From contig NC_090780.1 in the NCBI RefSeq assembly GCF_040054535.1, forward strand, positions 16,959,501 to 17,023,500: DNA of 64,000 nt. The letters run 5' to 3'. The position numbers and the translations under genes were made by a program. This document shows, piece after piece, positions 1-18,712 of the stretch (its first letter is position 1; every line of letters begins with the position of its first letter). Under the pieces are notes generated by a model. It worked only from the letters and a program-made list of their open reading frames with translations. It ran no database searches and was not told where the DNA came from. Source of the stretch: Antennarius striatus (lineage: Eukaryota; Chordata; Actinopteri; Lophiiformes; Antennariidae).

Positions 1-1533
<1,533 letters not shown>

Positions 1534-1948
1534 GCTCAGAGGCCATGGTGATCACGGACTCCGTAGTGGCATGGTACTCATCCTCTTCCATAAACTCATC
1601 CTGGGACGACGCGTCTCCCTGGAAGTCGTGATGGTCCAGGAGCTGCTGGAGAGGAGGCGCCTTGGGCAGCAGCTGATTGACCACCTCTCGACTGATGTTG
1701 GGTGCCTGCTTCAGACGCAGCTTGCTTAGGATCTGGGACTTGATTGTCTCCAGTCTGAGCACTTTACTTTGCTCCCTCCAAACACAGGCGGAACACTCGT
1801 GGGAACCGGCGTCTTCGTCCAGGAGGGAAAGCCCGGCATCCGTGGGCGTCTCGCTGGCAGAGGGCAGCAGCAGATTGGGCTCATCGCTCCCTGACTGTCC
1901 CAGGGAGATGAGCACCATCAAGCACAGTAAGAAGTTGTAGTGCGACAT
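1534..1948 (-). CDS. gdf11: Growth/differentiation factor 11 (GDF11/myostatin subfamily), first coding exon only
   Basis: This is the first coding exon of a TGF-beta family ligand of the GDF8/GDF11 group, a secreted regulator of axial patterning and tissue growth that signals through activin type receptors. The predicted protein starts with a hydrophobic signal peptide ([17 protein letters not shown]) followed by the N-terminal prodomain. Diagnostic residues are [30 protein letters not shown] and [22 protein letters not shown] and EEDEYHATT are closer to GDF11 than to myostatin as I recall those sequences. The exon ends at a GTGAGT donor after residue 138. The remaining prodomain, the RXXR cleavage site and the cysteine-knot ligand lie beyond the left edge. 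The start codon is the first ATG before the signal peptide. A myostatin paralogue is possible but less likely; the human neighbours of GDF11 (PMEL, CDK2) are also in this window. Confidence 0.9.
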
Positions 1949-2347
1949 GACTGTGCTTAGACACCAGGTGATGCAACTTTTTTTTCTTTTTGTTTCTTGT
2001 CTTTTTAATCGCTTCAGCCCGTTATATCCCTTTTCTTGGATGCGCCGTTCTTTGATTTATCCTACAAGAAGCAAGGAATCACTGACATGCATCTAATCCA
2101 ATACGATCACCCCGAAGTTGCTTGTTTTGCAGAAGGATATTTTGCAATAAATGATGAAAAAGTACGTTCCAGTATGTGCGGGTTGTTTGGATTAAAAGTT
2201 AACAAATGATCTGTCTGATGAATGCAGAGCCCGCTCGCACGTATTATGATGGTTGTTTTGGGGTCTTCGGTACAATTTAGTCCATGGAGGTGTTTGAATG
2301 TTCAGAAGTGTCACTGAAAAATGTGCAAGTGCGGTCAAAAAGGGGCT

Positions 2348-2394
2348 CTTTATATATCTCAGCTGCGCGGTGTCGTAATCCGTCTCCATTGGCT
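2348..2394 (-). promoter_or_regulatory. Probable gdf11 core promoter (TATA, E-box, CCAAT)
   Basis: On the minus strand ATATATAAAG (2357 to 2348) is preceded by the E-box CAGCTG (2360-2365) and, about 30 bases further upstream, by a CCAAT motif (GCCAATGG, about 2386-2393). Order and spacing fit a TATA promoter firing leftward, with transcription starting near 2320 and an unspliced leader of about 370 bases before the ATG at 1948. Known myostatin-group promoters carry TATA and E-boxes. The assignment is inference from position. Confidence 0.6.
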
Positions 2395-2399
2395 AAGAT

Positions 2400-5000
2400 T
2401 GCAACAAAAGGCTTTTAGGTCTGTCACCAAGTCAAGAGAGACAGAGCGAGGGGAGGGTGTGCGCGCTGTCATGAGTCTACATGTTTTTACAGTGCAGTGT
2501 CTCATAATAGAGATATAATTAAGTTATTAAGATGATTGCATAAACTATGGATCACTAAGTCTGTTGTTAAAATGCTTCATCATATATAAAATACGTCATG
2601 AATTCTTACAGAATCTTCCACATCAGCTCCCAAATCACACACATTACTAAATATCTGTGGTGCATTTAAAACAACCCCACTTATTCAGAATCCTCCCGTG
2701 GACTTTGCAGATGTTCAGATGCAGATCATCTGGAAGTTGCAGGAGTTTGTCAACGTCAAATTCTGTGATTAAGTGTTCTTAATTTAAAACCAAAGCCTCT
2801 CACATGGACACATTTGAAAAAGGGTTAAAAATACAAATGAAAACCAACAATTACATTAGTCTAACAGATTGATTGAAACCATGCAGTTGCAGCAGAAAAT
2901 ATGAATACGTTCTATGTTATGTACATCATGTTGAATATATCGGTTTATTATTATATATTAATCTGTTTAATAAACATTTTTGATGTTACATTTTATTTTG
3001 ACTCTCTATGACATAACGAACCTTAAGTTCTGTATGTGAAATGTAAAGTCTCCGCTTCTGATTTAATAATGTCCAAATACAAACATGGGTCACACTCGAC
3101 GCTTGGTAAAAGTTGTGAAAGCTCCAGGGGAAATTTCCTCATGTGGTGATGAGACGTAGATCTGAGCGGTTTTCTGACTAAACAGCGTCATCTGCTGGAA
3201 GAAATGGGAGCTGCGGTCTTCATTCATTCGTCTTCAAAACCCGCTTCATTCGCTGTCGCGGGTCGCGGGGTGCTGGAGCCTATCCCAGCCGACTGCGGGC
3301 GTGAGGCAGGGGACACTACGAGCGTTACGCCAGTGCACCTCGGCTGTAGTTTTTATTCACTTCCTTTTGCCGTGTCTTTGAATCTATATATGGTAAAATT
3401 GTAAGACAACTATATACATAAATAGCAGACTTACAAACTGTATTTATTACATATTGATATGAGTTTGCACCCAAATAAAGTTTAAGACATTAACATCTAA
3501 AGAAACTTTCTCAATCAGTGGTATGACACGCAAAGTTTCACTGAGGAACAGGCCTTGCTTTCTCAAATCACTTCTTAAATGCCAGGTTCATGTTTGAAAT
3601 GTAATATATGACGTTTCCACCTTTTAATAACTTAGTTATAATATGTATCTTGTTTTATCAACAAAATAAGATCATCCCTATTACTTAAAAACTATTTTTT
3701 CAAAATCATTCTTTAGTTGTACATTATTTTTAATCTAAATTAATCAAATAACTATTATCAGAGGTTGTTTAAACTTGTGTGTTGATACTTGAGTGTGTCT
3801 CTCTTAAAAGTTTGTGTATTAATGTACGGAAGCAAATTGTGAATCACTGACATTTAATTTTGGCAAACCAACCCAACAGATAAGATTAGAGCAGTAGTCT
3901 CTATGTAACTGAGAATAATCATCAAATAATCCTTTCAGATTAATGGCTGAGTAGAGATGACAGTGAAAGATGGATGTCTCTAGTGCATTGATACAAGAGA
4001 CCCACCAGCTATCGACTGCAGCATTGATTTGCATTACCAATGCGACAAAGGACAGTGATAAGCTGAACACAACAATTTCAGGAAGTTATAAGCCATTGTG
4101 AGCCACACCGAAAACTTTAAATCACTTTTAAATGCTTCAATTCTTTCTTGGTAGTCAATGATTGATCACATTTACATATTGCTAAAGCTGGAACCAGGAA
4201 ACAGACAGTTTAGCTAAGCATCGATGGCCAGGTTGACTCTTACTGTTTCCAGATGTTATTCTAAGAATCAGTGACTGCAAGCTTCTCCTTATTTACTGAC
4301 AGAGCTGGGGTTTGTATTACAGGTATAGCTTGGGCTTTCTCCCCCTCACTATTTGGTTAAGTACAGTCACAGCCCAGAACACATGAACAAAATACAGTAG
4401 ATGCTCAATGAATTACCTACAGTAGTTTACTTGTTTGTCAACTAGATATCTCACGGTTGGATTAAAGTTTGAGGATGATCTGTGTTTGGATAAGGATTCT
4501 TCCTCATTTTTCAATTTACATTGAAAAAAACTGTGATACTACTTTTTTTTTCTTTTTTTTTTCTTTTTTTTACAATTTACCAATATTATGACAAGTTATT
4601 GATGTCCCCCATTATGCACGCTGTGATTTGGACCAGGATCAGAGCTTGGAAAAGTACATATTCTGAGGAGGGCAATATGTATTTGGTCTCGATATAACGA
4701 CGAATCACAATTATATAATTAAGGAATCCCAGAGTAAATACTACAATGAGAAACAATTACTGTTTTTAGAAATTCAAGAGAGAGACATATAAATATTTGA
4801 ATAAAACAACTGCATGTTTTATGCAAATTTTGATGGTTTCAATTTGGTTCTCGTCGCTTTCCGTAGATTGGGGCCTGGGCGTCACCCATTGGTCCGCTAG
4901 TAATTCATTGCTGTAGCTGCGTAGGAAGCACAAGCGTCACTTCTCCGAAAAATATTGGTTTGTCCTTTAAAGAAACAAAAACTTATTATAGACCGTCAAA
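2400..5000. other. Intergenic region between divergent gdf11 and LRRFIP-like genes
   Basis: No convincing coding exon on either strand. It is AT-rich DNA with one interspersed repeat copy (about 3222-3345) and a T-rich tract near 4544-4572. The last ~150 bases before 5001 hold an inverted CCAAT (ATTGG at 4888-4892) in a more GC-rich context and probably form the promoter and leader of the plus-strand gene. Confidence 0.75.
3222..3345 (+). repeat. Teleost interspersed repeat, 'family A', partial copy
   Basis: The core reads GTCGCGGGTCGCGGG and GGAGCCTATCCCAGC, a segment I recognise as recurring across fish genomes. Related copies in this window lie at about 28575-28875, 33043-33290 and 44629-44740. 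I do not assign it to a named SINE or LINE family. Confidence 0.8.
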
Positions 5001-8000
5001 ATGCATTCAGGCCCTGTGGACACAAACGGCTCCCCAAGAAAACGGACGTTGTCGCGGGGAATCAGCGAGGATGAGTCTCTTCGCAGCATCATAAAAGAGG
5101 TACGCAAACAAATGTGCGTTATTGTTTAGCACTTCTTTACAGCAAAAACTAACGTCATATTTTACACCTTTTTGTTAAGCAAACAAAAAACAACAACGTC
5201 TAAATGCGTTATTATGGTGTTACAGACAATTGTGTTAACTGTTTACGACTGAAACCTCGTCAGCAGTCATACTGGTGTTTGTCGAGCCTCGGTTCACTTC
5301 CGTTCTGGGCTAGCTAGTGTGTGAGCTGTGGTGCTAGCCACGGGATGCTAACTGCGCTACTGTCTCCTCGGCAGGCGGAGAGTTCATCCAGGCGGCTGAC
5401 ACGAAGCGACAGCCGGGCAGGCACCCTGAAGCGGAGGAGTGACAGCCAGGTAGGTCCCAGATAGCATCAACAGGAACCGTGAGTGAACGTCTTGAAAGTG
5501 TGGCTGAAGTGTAAGGGTGACATTTAAGGGTAAGGTTAGTGGGAAGTAACGTAGTCAATAACATGGCGTGAATGAGTACAGTAGGGCTATGGTTATGTCG
5601 GGGATTTTGCTGTACGATATGAGGAAAAAAATATAATAACTATAAAATTAGAGATTTTAAGCAGATACAGTGAGTTTTACAGGTGACATGTCGGTTTTTT
5701 TCAAACAATATAGTAGAAAATAATTCCTTGGAAGAAGACCTGGTGGTCCCAGCAGTAATCCAGTGTACAACAGAAACATAGTTTGAGCCTGTTTTCAAGG
5801 TTCTCGTACACTTAATGCACGAGTGTCAAACTCAAGGCCCGTGGGCCAAATGTGGCCCGCAGCATCATTTTACGCTCCCGGGAGAGCATAAAAGGTCAGT
5901 GTCTAAAAATAAATAGGTCAAAAATGTGGTTTGACCAAAAACTAAATTTCCCACAATGCAGTAATCAAGCCCATTTTAACTCTGGCCTAACTTGTGTTTG
6001 ATGACACAATTTGTCTTCTTTCACTTGCATAGTTTGATCCTTGATTGATGGAGTTCTGTGGGTTTCATAACGTGACAAATTGAATGGATTTATGTTATAA
6101 AAAAGCAACAGGCAAACATATTTTTTCTGTGAAACTATAATGTTTGTAATAAATTCAGAGTTGTTTAACATTAAGGAGTAGTTACATTTGTGTTACATTA
6201 CATTGAGTTACATTTAGTTACATTTATTTGTTGCATGTCTTTGAGGACAGCTGCTGTGGTGTTAAATGAATTTGACACCCCTGACATAATATAATAACAA
6301 AACAGTAAAAGAAAGAATCAAATGAAATTTGGGACGCTGTAACAAATGATAATGTTACAGTGTTCTTGCAGGATTTGCAATAGAATAGAAGAGAATGCTT
6401 TTATAGTCATCATACACAAGTGTGCAACGAAATTTTAAATAGAAATAAAGTTCATTGTTATATGAAACCAGTTATCACCCTATCTGTTTGGCTCCTGGAT
6501 CCTGACCAAACAGACTTGTTTCATTGAAACCCTTTGTTATGGCTTAAAATACTGTATAATTTCAGGTTGAGATCAAATAATTCACACCACTTAATATCTC
6601 CCAAAAGAGATTAAAACAAAAACAAAAAAAAGAAATAGTGTGGAAGATGTTTTACTTTTCTCTTTCTTAATTTATCATGCCTGGGGTATATACATTTTTT
6701 TGAAGGGGCAGTGAGTCTATTGTATTTAAATCTAAATGTAAATGTATTTAAATAAGCAATTGCTCTACTAAGTTCTGTGAACCTTTAATTTTCTGTGCCT
6801 AATAATTTTTTTTTAATCAAACTTCATCACATGGGGTGTTTTCAGAACTTAAATATGTTTCCTGCATGATTTAGTCTTTTAGAGAATGTCGTTCGTTCTG
6901 ATAGCTGCACTTTTGTATCACACTGTGTGACTGATTAGATTTTGTTAGTCTAGAATAGGTAAACTACAGCAAGTGCGCCATGTGCAACCTGTTGGGCTTT
7001 GCAATCTGGCCTGCTAAACTTGTTTAAATTATATAACTTTATGAAATAAATGCAGTTGTAAAATAATTTTTACAATAACCCTTGCATATTTATGCTTTGC
7101 TGCCTGTTAAAAGCCAAAACCTTTTATGTAATGGTTTTTACATGTCATTTGTGTTAGTACAAATAAGCACTCAATCCATCTGCTCCTCAGCTGGCCCGTC
7201 TGACACATTTTAGAACTCTGTGTGGCCCACCAGTCAAAATGTTTGCCCACCCCTGATCTACAAGGTTAACTACATGAAATCAACACAAAGCAACGGTTAA
7301 CTGTGAAGAATATTGTGTAAGATTAGATAATGTGAACTCAAATTCAGCCACACAATAACATGAGGGCTTAATTCATTTTTAGAAAATGAATTAACCCTAA
7401 TGTTACAATATGCATTCGGGTCATGTGTTTTACAAATGTGATGTAAAAGTGTAAATTCATGTGAATAACTCATCTATGATTGACTGGTAAGCCCTTTTTA
7501 AATGATTGTCCTTGCAGCAGTCTGATCTGGACCTCTCCATGGGACACCCAGATATGGTGAGCATTTTTGAGTCTTCTGTGAGGTCTGATCAATCACTGAA
7601 ATGATGCAGGTTCCCTTTCATGTGACGGCATTGTCATGTTTCTAGAATAGATGAATCTCTCACTGAGGCCTCTGAGATCTTGCTTAACACGTGCCCACTC
7701 ACTGAGTGACACGTGTTACCCACATTGATTTGTACCTGTTTCTATGATGCAGCTTGAGCTGCAGAGCAGCTATGATGCCGTGGTGCAGGAGCTGCATGGA
7801 CTGGAGATCGAGCGAGAAACTCTGTTGTTCCAGGTGAATGTCCTGCAGGACACCTTGGAGAGCGTGGAGGAGCTGCTGGCTGAGACTCAAGGAGAAGCTA
7901 AACAGGCTAGTTCGGTATGTCAAAATATTTTGTAGTGTCTGTTGTGTTTTTATGGTTATTTTATGATACCCTAAAAAACCAGTGGTACCTTCATTATGCT

Positions 8001-10158
8001 GCTGTTTGTAGGAGCTGGAACAAGAGAGGGAAGCTAAAAGGAAATTGGAGAGCATGGTCAGCTCTCTGATGGAAGAGGTGGAGAGATTAAAAGAGGTAAT
8101 GTGACAGAAGAAAGAACATTATATAACACTAAGGAGGCACATGGTTTTTGAATGAGCATATAAAAAAAAGTGAAATTTTCTGCATGTTATGTAACCATAA
8201 GGTGATTTCTCATCACTGAATGTGAATTACAGATGGTGCCTGAATTTTAAAACGTAGTTTTAATCAAGAAGGAATTTTAAGACAAGCTGTTTCTCACTTC
8301 GTTTCTACACTGGTATCGTGACACTGAATTCCTGCTGTCTTGCCAGTAAAAAGTCACACACTATTAAATGTCATTGCAAATAAGTGGTGTACTGTGTAGT
8401 ATGAAATTATGTTAATCAAATTCAGCCATGTGCCTGTCATGGTTTCAACATGAGCAATGCAAAGTAAGTATTTCATGAGTTTGGTGATGGCGTATAGGTG
8501 TACACACCTACAAGGGAAATAAAATTGTGGGGATGATGAGGAGAACATTAATCATAGCCTAACAAAAAAACTCTGATAACACTGCAAGAGTCAAGTATGG
8601 CCCATCTTGGAGTATGGAGCTGCACCCTCAATTAAGGAAAGATGTGCATTCTATAGAAAGAGGCCAGAGGAGAGTAACCAAACTGCTGGATCCAAGTTAC
8701 GAGGAAAAACTGGATAAGCTGAAGCTCCTAAGCTTAACATATAAGAGAGCAAGAGGAGACATGATAAACACTTTGAAGTACAGTGCGCCCTCACTACTCG
8801 CGGTTAATGCGTTCCAGGAACCACATGCAAATAACGAATTCTGCGATATAGCGAAAAAGTTTTATTATTTATGGTAATTTAAACGTTTATTGACCCTCCC
8901 CATACTAAATATTAATATTAATATTAAACTACTTTCTATCTGTATTATCTTTTCCCACACTCTTATCGACTGTTTAAAGCACTTTTGTGTCTCACGGAAG
9001 TCCGATATTCACGGAACGTAGCGCACATCCGGATGCTGTCAGCCAATAGAATGCGCATATGGTATCACATGACTACCTACTAAAAGTCCGCGATGAGTTG
9101 AAGTCACACGTGTTGTTGCACGAATGCGCAAGGAATTACTGTACAGTAATTGTCTGGAGGATACAAGCTTAAAGTGGGAAGCATTTAGACAAGAACAAAG
9201 TGAGTGCACAAGAGGTCACAGTAAAAAAATCTTCAAGCCGAGATTTGAGAGTAAACCACGAGGACAGGAAGATGCAATGTGTGCAGTTACAATAAATGGC
9301 TTCAAAACTGCACTCGATAAGGGAGGGGCTACCAAAGACCTGTAAAACTGTGAAGGAGATGAATGAGCATAACTGCTGAGAGCTTTTTGTTTTATGAAAG
9401 TAAGCCTCCTCCAAAGAAGAAGATAAAGTATATTCAGCATTAAGTGTTCAGTGTTTTATTCACAACTGTACGATCAATTTCGTATATAATGTGTTTGCTT
9501 TCATATTGGAAGGTTTAGTCTTAAACATATTTCACAATTTCTAAAGTACGATAACACTGGTATAAGTTTGATCTCACATTACAGTTAATTCTCACATGGA
9601 CAATATGAATTTTCTTTTCAGGAGAGGAATGACAAACCATCTGAGCCTGTGAGCACGCAAGGAAGTGGATGTGATCAAGTGGATGCAATAACAACACAGG
9701 AACACCAAGTGAAATATGCTCCTGGCAGTGAAGAATCTCAAAGCAGTGAAAGCAGAGATGGTGTGTCAGAGGAAGTGACACAGAGTGGAGATGTTGCTGA
9801 AGAAGGGAACATTCTGCAGAACCTGCGGAGGGTAATCACTAAGCCCCTAAACCATATGCCTTCTCTCGCACTGGAAAACCCATTCTCCGAAGAAGGGGTC
9901 CTACGGAGGAGTTATGACACCGACTGCAGCAACGGACGGGACCCATCTCCAGACCGGAATGACTCAGATAGTATAAGTGCCTACGAGGATGCATATGCTG
10001 AGACTCCAGAGCAAGATGGGCTGTTTCCAGGTGAAGCAGGCACTTTGGAGCTGCCAGCAGATTCAGAAAATTTAGAAGAACGTTCAGCCAACAGCAGAGT
10101 GGTCAGTGAAGATGAGACCGGAGATCCCAAGAACCCTGAAAATTGTGTTGTGTCTTAA
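5001..10158 (+). CDS. Small LRRFIP-like coiled-coil protein (331 aa, 6 exons)
   Basis: Coding exons: 5001-5099, 5375-5449, 7518-7556, 7753-7914, 8012-8095, 9622-10158, summing to 332 codons with stop. The N-terminus has a basic patch then GISEDESLRSIIKEAE, resembling the start of LRRFIP2 (SAEDEALSNIAREAE as I recall it). Residues about 72-153 are a continuous heptad coiled coil (LELQSSYDAVVQELHGLE, then LLFQVNVLQDTLESVEELL), like the LRRFIP coiled coil (YQVDTLKD...). The long last exon encodes an acidic, Ser-rich, probably disordered tail ending NCVVS. LRRFIP proteins bind Flightless-I and modulate Toll and Wnt signalling; whether this protein does so is inference. It is much shorter than typical LRRFIPs. 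Introns 2 and 5 hold several transposon copies. That it is a gene is firm; the family name is moderately supported. Confidence 0.72.
5818..6283. mobile_element. Nonautonomous hAT-type DNA transposon (MITE)
   Basis: The ends are inverted: the left begins CACGAGTGTCAAACTC and the right ends GAATTTGACACCCCTG, with the 'GGCCCG...GGCCAAATGTGGCCCGC' motif just inside the left end, as in common hAT-derived elements of vertebrates. Flanking octamers ACTTAATG and ACATAATA match at 6 of 8 positions, consistent with an aged 8 bp target duplication. It has no coding capacity and lies in intron 2 of the LRRFIP-like gene. Confidence 0.85.
6372..6450 (+). repeat. Short retroposon-like fragment
   Basis: The text AATAGAATAGAAGAGAATGCTTTTATAGTCATCATACACAAG... 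resembles a very common fish LINE-derived 3' segment (AATGCCTTTATTGTCATTATACAC as I recall it). Only a fragment is present; the family is not assigned. Confidence 0.5.
6951..7255 (+). mobile_element. Nonautonomous hAT-type element, copy 1 of 2
   Basis: Left end near AGAATAGGTAAACTAC and right end GTTTGCCCACCCCTG are degenerate inverted repeats of the hAT type. Internal blocks such as GCTAAACTTGTTTAAA, AAAACCTTTTAT and GGTTTTTACATGT recur in the same order and orientation at 25219-25504, so the two are copies of one family. No flanking duplication is visible. Intronic in the LRRFIP-like gene. Confidence 0.82.
8585..9270 (+). mobile_element. LINE reverse-transcriptase C-terminal fragment, split by a DNA transposon
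   Basis: The plus-strand frame from about 8614 reads QRRVTKLLDPSYEEKLDKL and then LLSLTYKRARGDMINTLK, the well-known C-terminal signature of non-LTR retrotransposon polyproteins (QRRATK...SYEERL...RRRRGDMI). After the inserted element at 8781-9141 the same reading resumes with TRGHSKKIFKPRFESK, matching the following TRGHSLKLFK-type block. It is a dead 3' LINE fragment (CR1/Jockey-like clade not resolved) in intron 5 of the LRRFIP-like gene. Confidence 0.8.
8781..9141. mobile_element. Pogo/Tigger-like nonautonomous DNA transposon nested in the LINE
   Basis: The left end CAGTGCGCCCTCACTACTCG and the right end GCGCAAGGAATTACTG are imperfect inverted repeats, each flanked by a TA dinucleotide, as expected for Tc1/mariner-pogo insertion. 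Just inside the left end, GCGGTTAATGCGTTCCAG and TTCTGCGATATAGCG are typical of the widespread 'CCCTCGTTTATCGCGG' group. No transposase frame remains. It is younger than the LINE it interrupts. Confidence 0.78.
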
Positions 10159-12810
10159 TGGTTTTGTTTTTTTTCTTTGCTACTGGAGAAAGGGATGAAA
10201 GGTCACCATTAATCATGGTGTAAATCACAAACTTCCTGATTGGGAAGTCTTATATTCATGTTCTTAGAAAACTTCCAATAACGCTCAGAGTTGTAATTAG
10301 AGGTTCTGGAAGTTATCAGTTCGTTACCATGAATGCCAAACTATTTAGTTAATGTAATTTTTCAAGAAAAATGCCAAAAATAGCTTGTTTCAGTGTGTTA
10401 TAACTGAGTACTTGCTGCTCTAACACTTGGAAGATGTTACTTTGTTATTTGAGAAATTGAAATTTTGATAGTAATTTAAAATGTTATGAAATTAATGATT
10501 TGGAGCATCCTACTAGTAATAAACTAGCTGAGGGGAAAATTTCAGTTTTAAATTCACAGCAAACAAACTCAGGATCTGGATAAGTTGAATCGCTGGAATT
10601 AAAATCATGACTACTTAATATTAATGACCAATAATTTCTTTTTATTGTCTTGCTAAATGTGTGGATAGACATAGAAATGTACTTGAGGCTACTTGGACTG
10701 TTTGCCTTTTTGATAATCTTTCCAGAAGGGTGGTTTGTATGCATGATTTACCAGAAGAGAAAACTCCCTGAGCTCTTAAGTATCTGGCCTGTTGCTGTTT
10801 TGGCTTCTATTATAAGTACACATCAGAAAGTCAGACTTTACAGAGGCAGTCTGATAATTTGAGACACTCGACAGCTCTTAGCTGCATTAGATTTATTTGG
10901 TCTGACTTTCCTCGGCCTTGTTGGACATGAGTCTGGATGATGAGGTCAGACGCTGGTAATAGCAGGCAGCTGTTTGCAGGTTTATAAGAGCCAGATGTTC
11001 CACGAAAGGGAAAATACCATCTACTTTACTGCCTTGGCAACTTTTACAAGAACTGTTAATCTTGAATTTATATATGGCTCTCTGTCCTTTTGGGAGGAAA
11101 TTAATTCTGCTGCATTTGCACTTTTAAGCGTTTCTTGTATTGTGGCCTAAATTTGTCAGATGTCATTAGAAACAACATTCCTGTGCGACCAAACACGCCA
11201 GCGATAAGTAATCCACTGTCCTCCGGCAGCCTTTTTCCTGAAACTCACTGAAATGAGTTCTCTTCAGTGTCTGATTGCTGTATGCACGTGATATTTAATG
11301 CATTTATAACTTTATTTTTTACAATGCTACATTTTTTTTATGCTTGGGGTAAGAAGTCGACCCTTTCACTTCATTTGATAAAACTAGTTTGCATGAACAC
11401 ATACAAATGTGTATCGATTACCAATTATCATTTATTAGTACTTTCTGCACAGAATGCATTGCACATTTTAAATACGTAATCCTTTGAAGTTATTTATTGC
11501 ATAATGGGTGTTTATGGATTTTTCCATTTCTGTCTCATTTGGAAATTTTGTCACTTAATTCATGTTTTTAAGTTGGAGTTTAGCAGCATTAACAAATTGG
11601 CACTTTTTATCAATAATACTGTCAATTATAAATTGATTCTGTAAAAAGAAAACAAAAAAATGAACAATATGAACACATTTGTGTACCTTCATAAATACCT
11701 TTGCAATAAGTGCACCTAGCTGCTATTCACTTTGTAAAATTGAGGTAACATTAATCTTGTTATTGATTTTGAAATGCTGGTTCACATTCTAATATGTGAT
11801 GATCTGTATGCTGATGTACAACTGCTCAGATCACCGCTGGTTTCCACACAATGAGCTGATGAAATGTCTCACTGCTGTACTGTAGTCGTTTCCTTTGCTC
11901 AAACTGTGGACAGTTTTTTTTCAGGTCTTTTATTCATTACAATCACTGGTTGTGATCAGTTCACTTGAAATTACAATTCATTTCTCGTCAAAAAGCTTGT
12001 TTGTTGAATTTAATCAGTGAAGCTATTTTGACTTGAAATGTCTAATCACACAACGACAATTATGTTTTACAATTTATCAGTTAATCAAACTGAACTTTTG
12101 TTTTTGTTTTACATGTTACGAAAATATGTTCTTGCTGTAATTTTGTGCATTTTTTGGGTTGTTATTCTTTTTCTGTCCTGAGCTTTGTTCAGATGTAATA
12201 GTAAAGGATGTGAATTCATCCCTGTTATTGCAAATATTTCACAAACATATCAAAATAAAAGGAATGAATAATGCTTGATATTGATTGTTCCCTTTTAATC
12301 CTCAACAATTTACATAATGTAAAGAAAATGAGTTATTGAACTTGATCTAGTCTTGGTCCTCTGGTTTGTCTTGACATGCTGTTACACTATTTGTCCAACA
12401 GATGGCGAAGTACACCTCTACTGTTGAGTGTTTTAAGGAACACTTGTCACAAAGCTGCATTTTTTAATTGGTTTATATTTACTTTTATTATTGTTTTCAT
12501 TAGGATGAGTATTTAAGATGAGTCATCATAATAGAGTAGTAAAGCACATGCCTTGAAACCACAGCAGGATCAGGTGTTTATTATTTTTCGTTTAACATCA
12601 CAAGAGTTCGTACCAAAACGGTGACTCGTACAAAAATTGTCAAAGGTTAAAAGTTAATAAATATTTGTTAAATGAATTACAGTGTTTTGAAAGAAATCTA
12701 TGAATCACACTAAAACTAGGGGTACAAAAAACAACACAAAAAAAGCAGTAGTTCTAGGGGGAGACTCCTGTTTACAGAAGTAGAAGCTTATTTCAAGTAC
12801 AAAAACATTT
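10159..12810. other. Convergent 3' region of the LRRFIP-like gene and avil
   Basis: No further exons are seen. The AT-rich DNA after the stop at 10158 is probably a long 3' UTR of the plus-strand gene, with AATAAA at 12254-12259 as a candidate poly(A) signal. The avil 3' UTR lies at the right, with AATAAA on the minus strand at 12577-12582. The genes are tail to tail. Confidence 0.65.
12577..12582 (-). terminator. Candidate avil poly(A) signal
   Basis: TTTATT on plus reads AATAAA on minus, about 230 bases past the avil stop codon. It is placed well for the avil transcript, but position is the only support. Confidence 0.5.
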
Positions 12811-18712
<5,902 letters not shown>

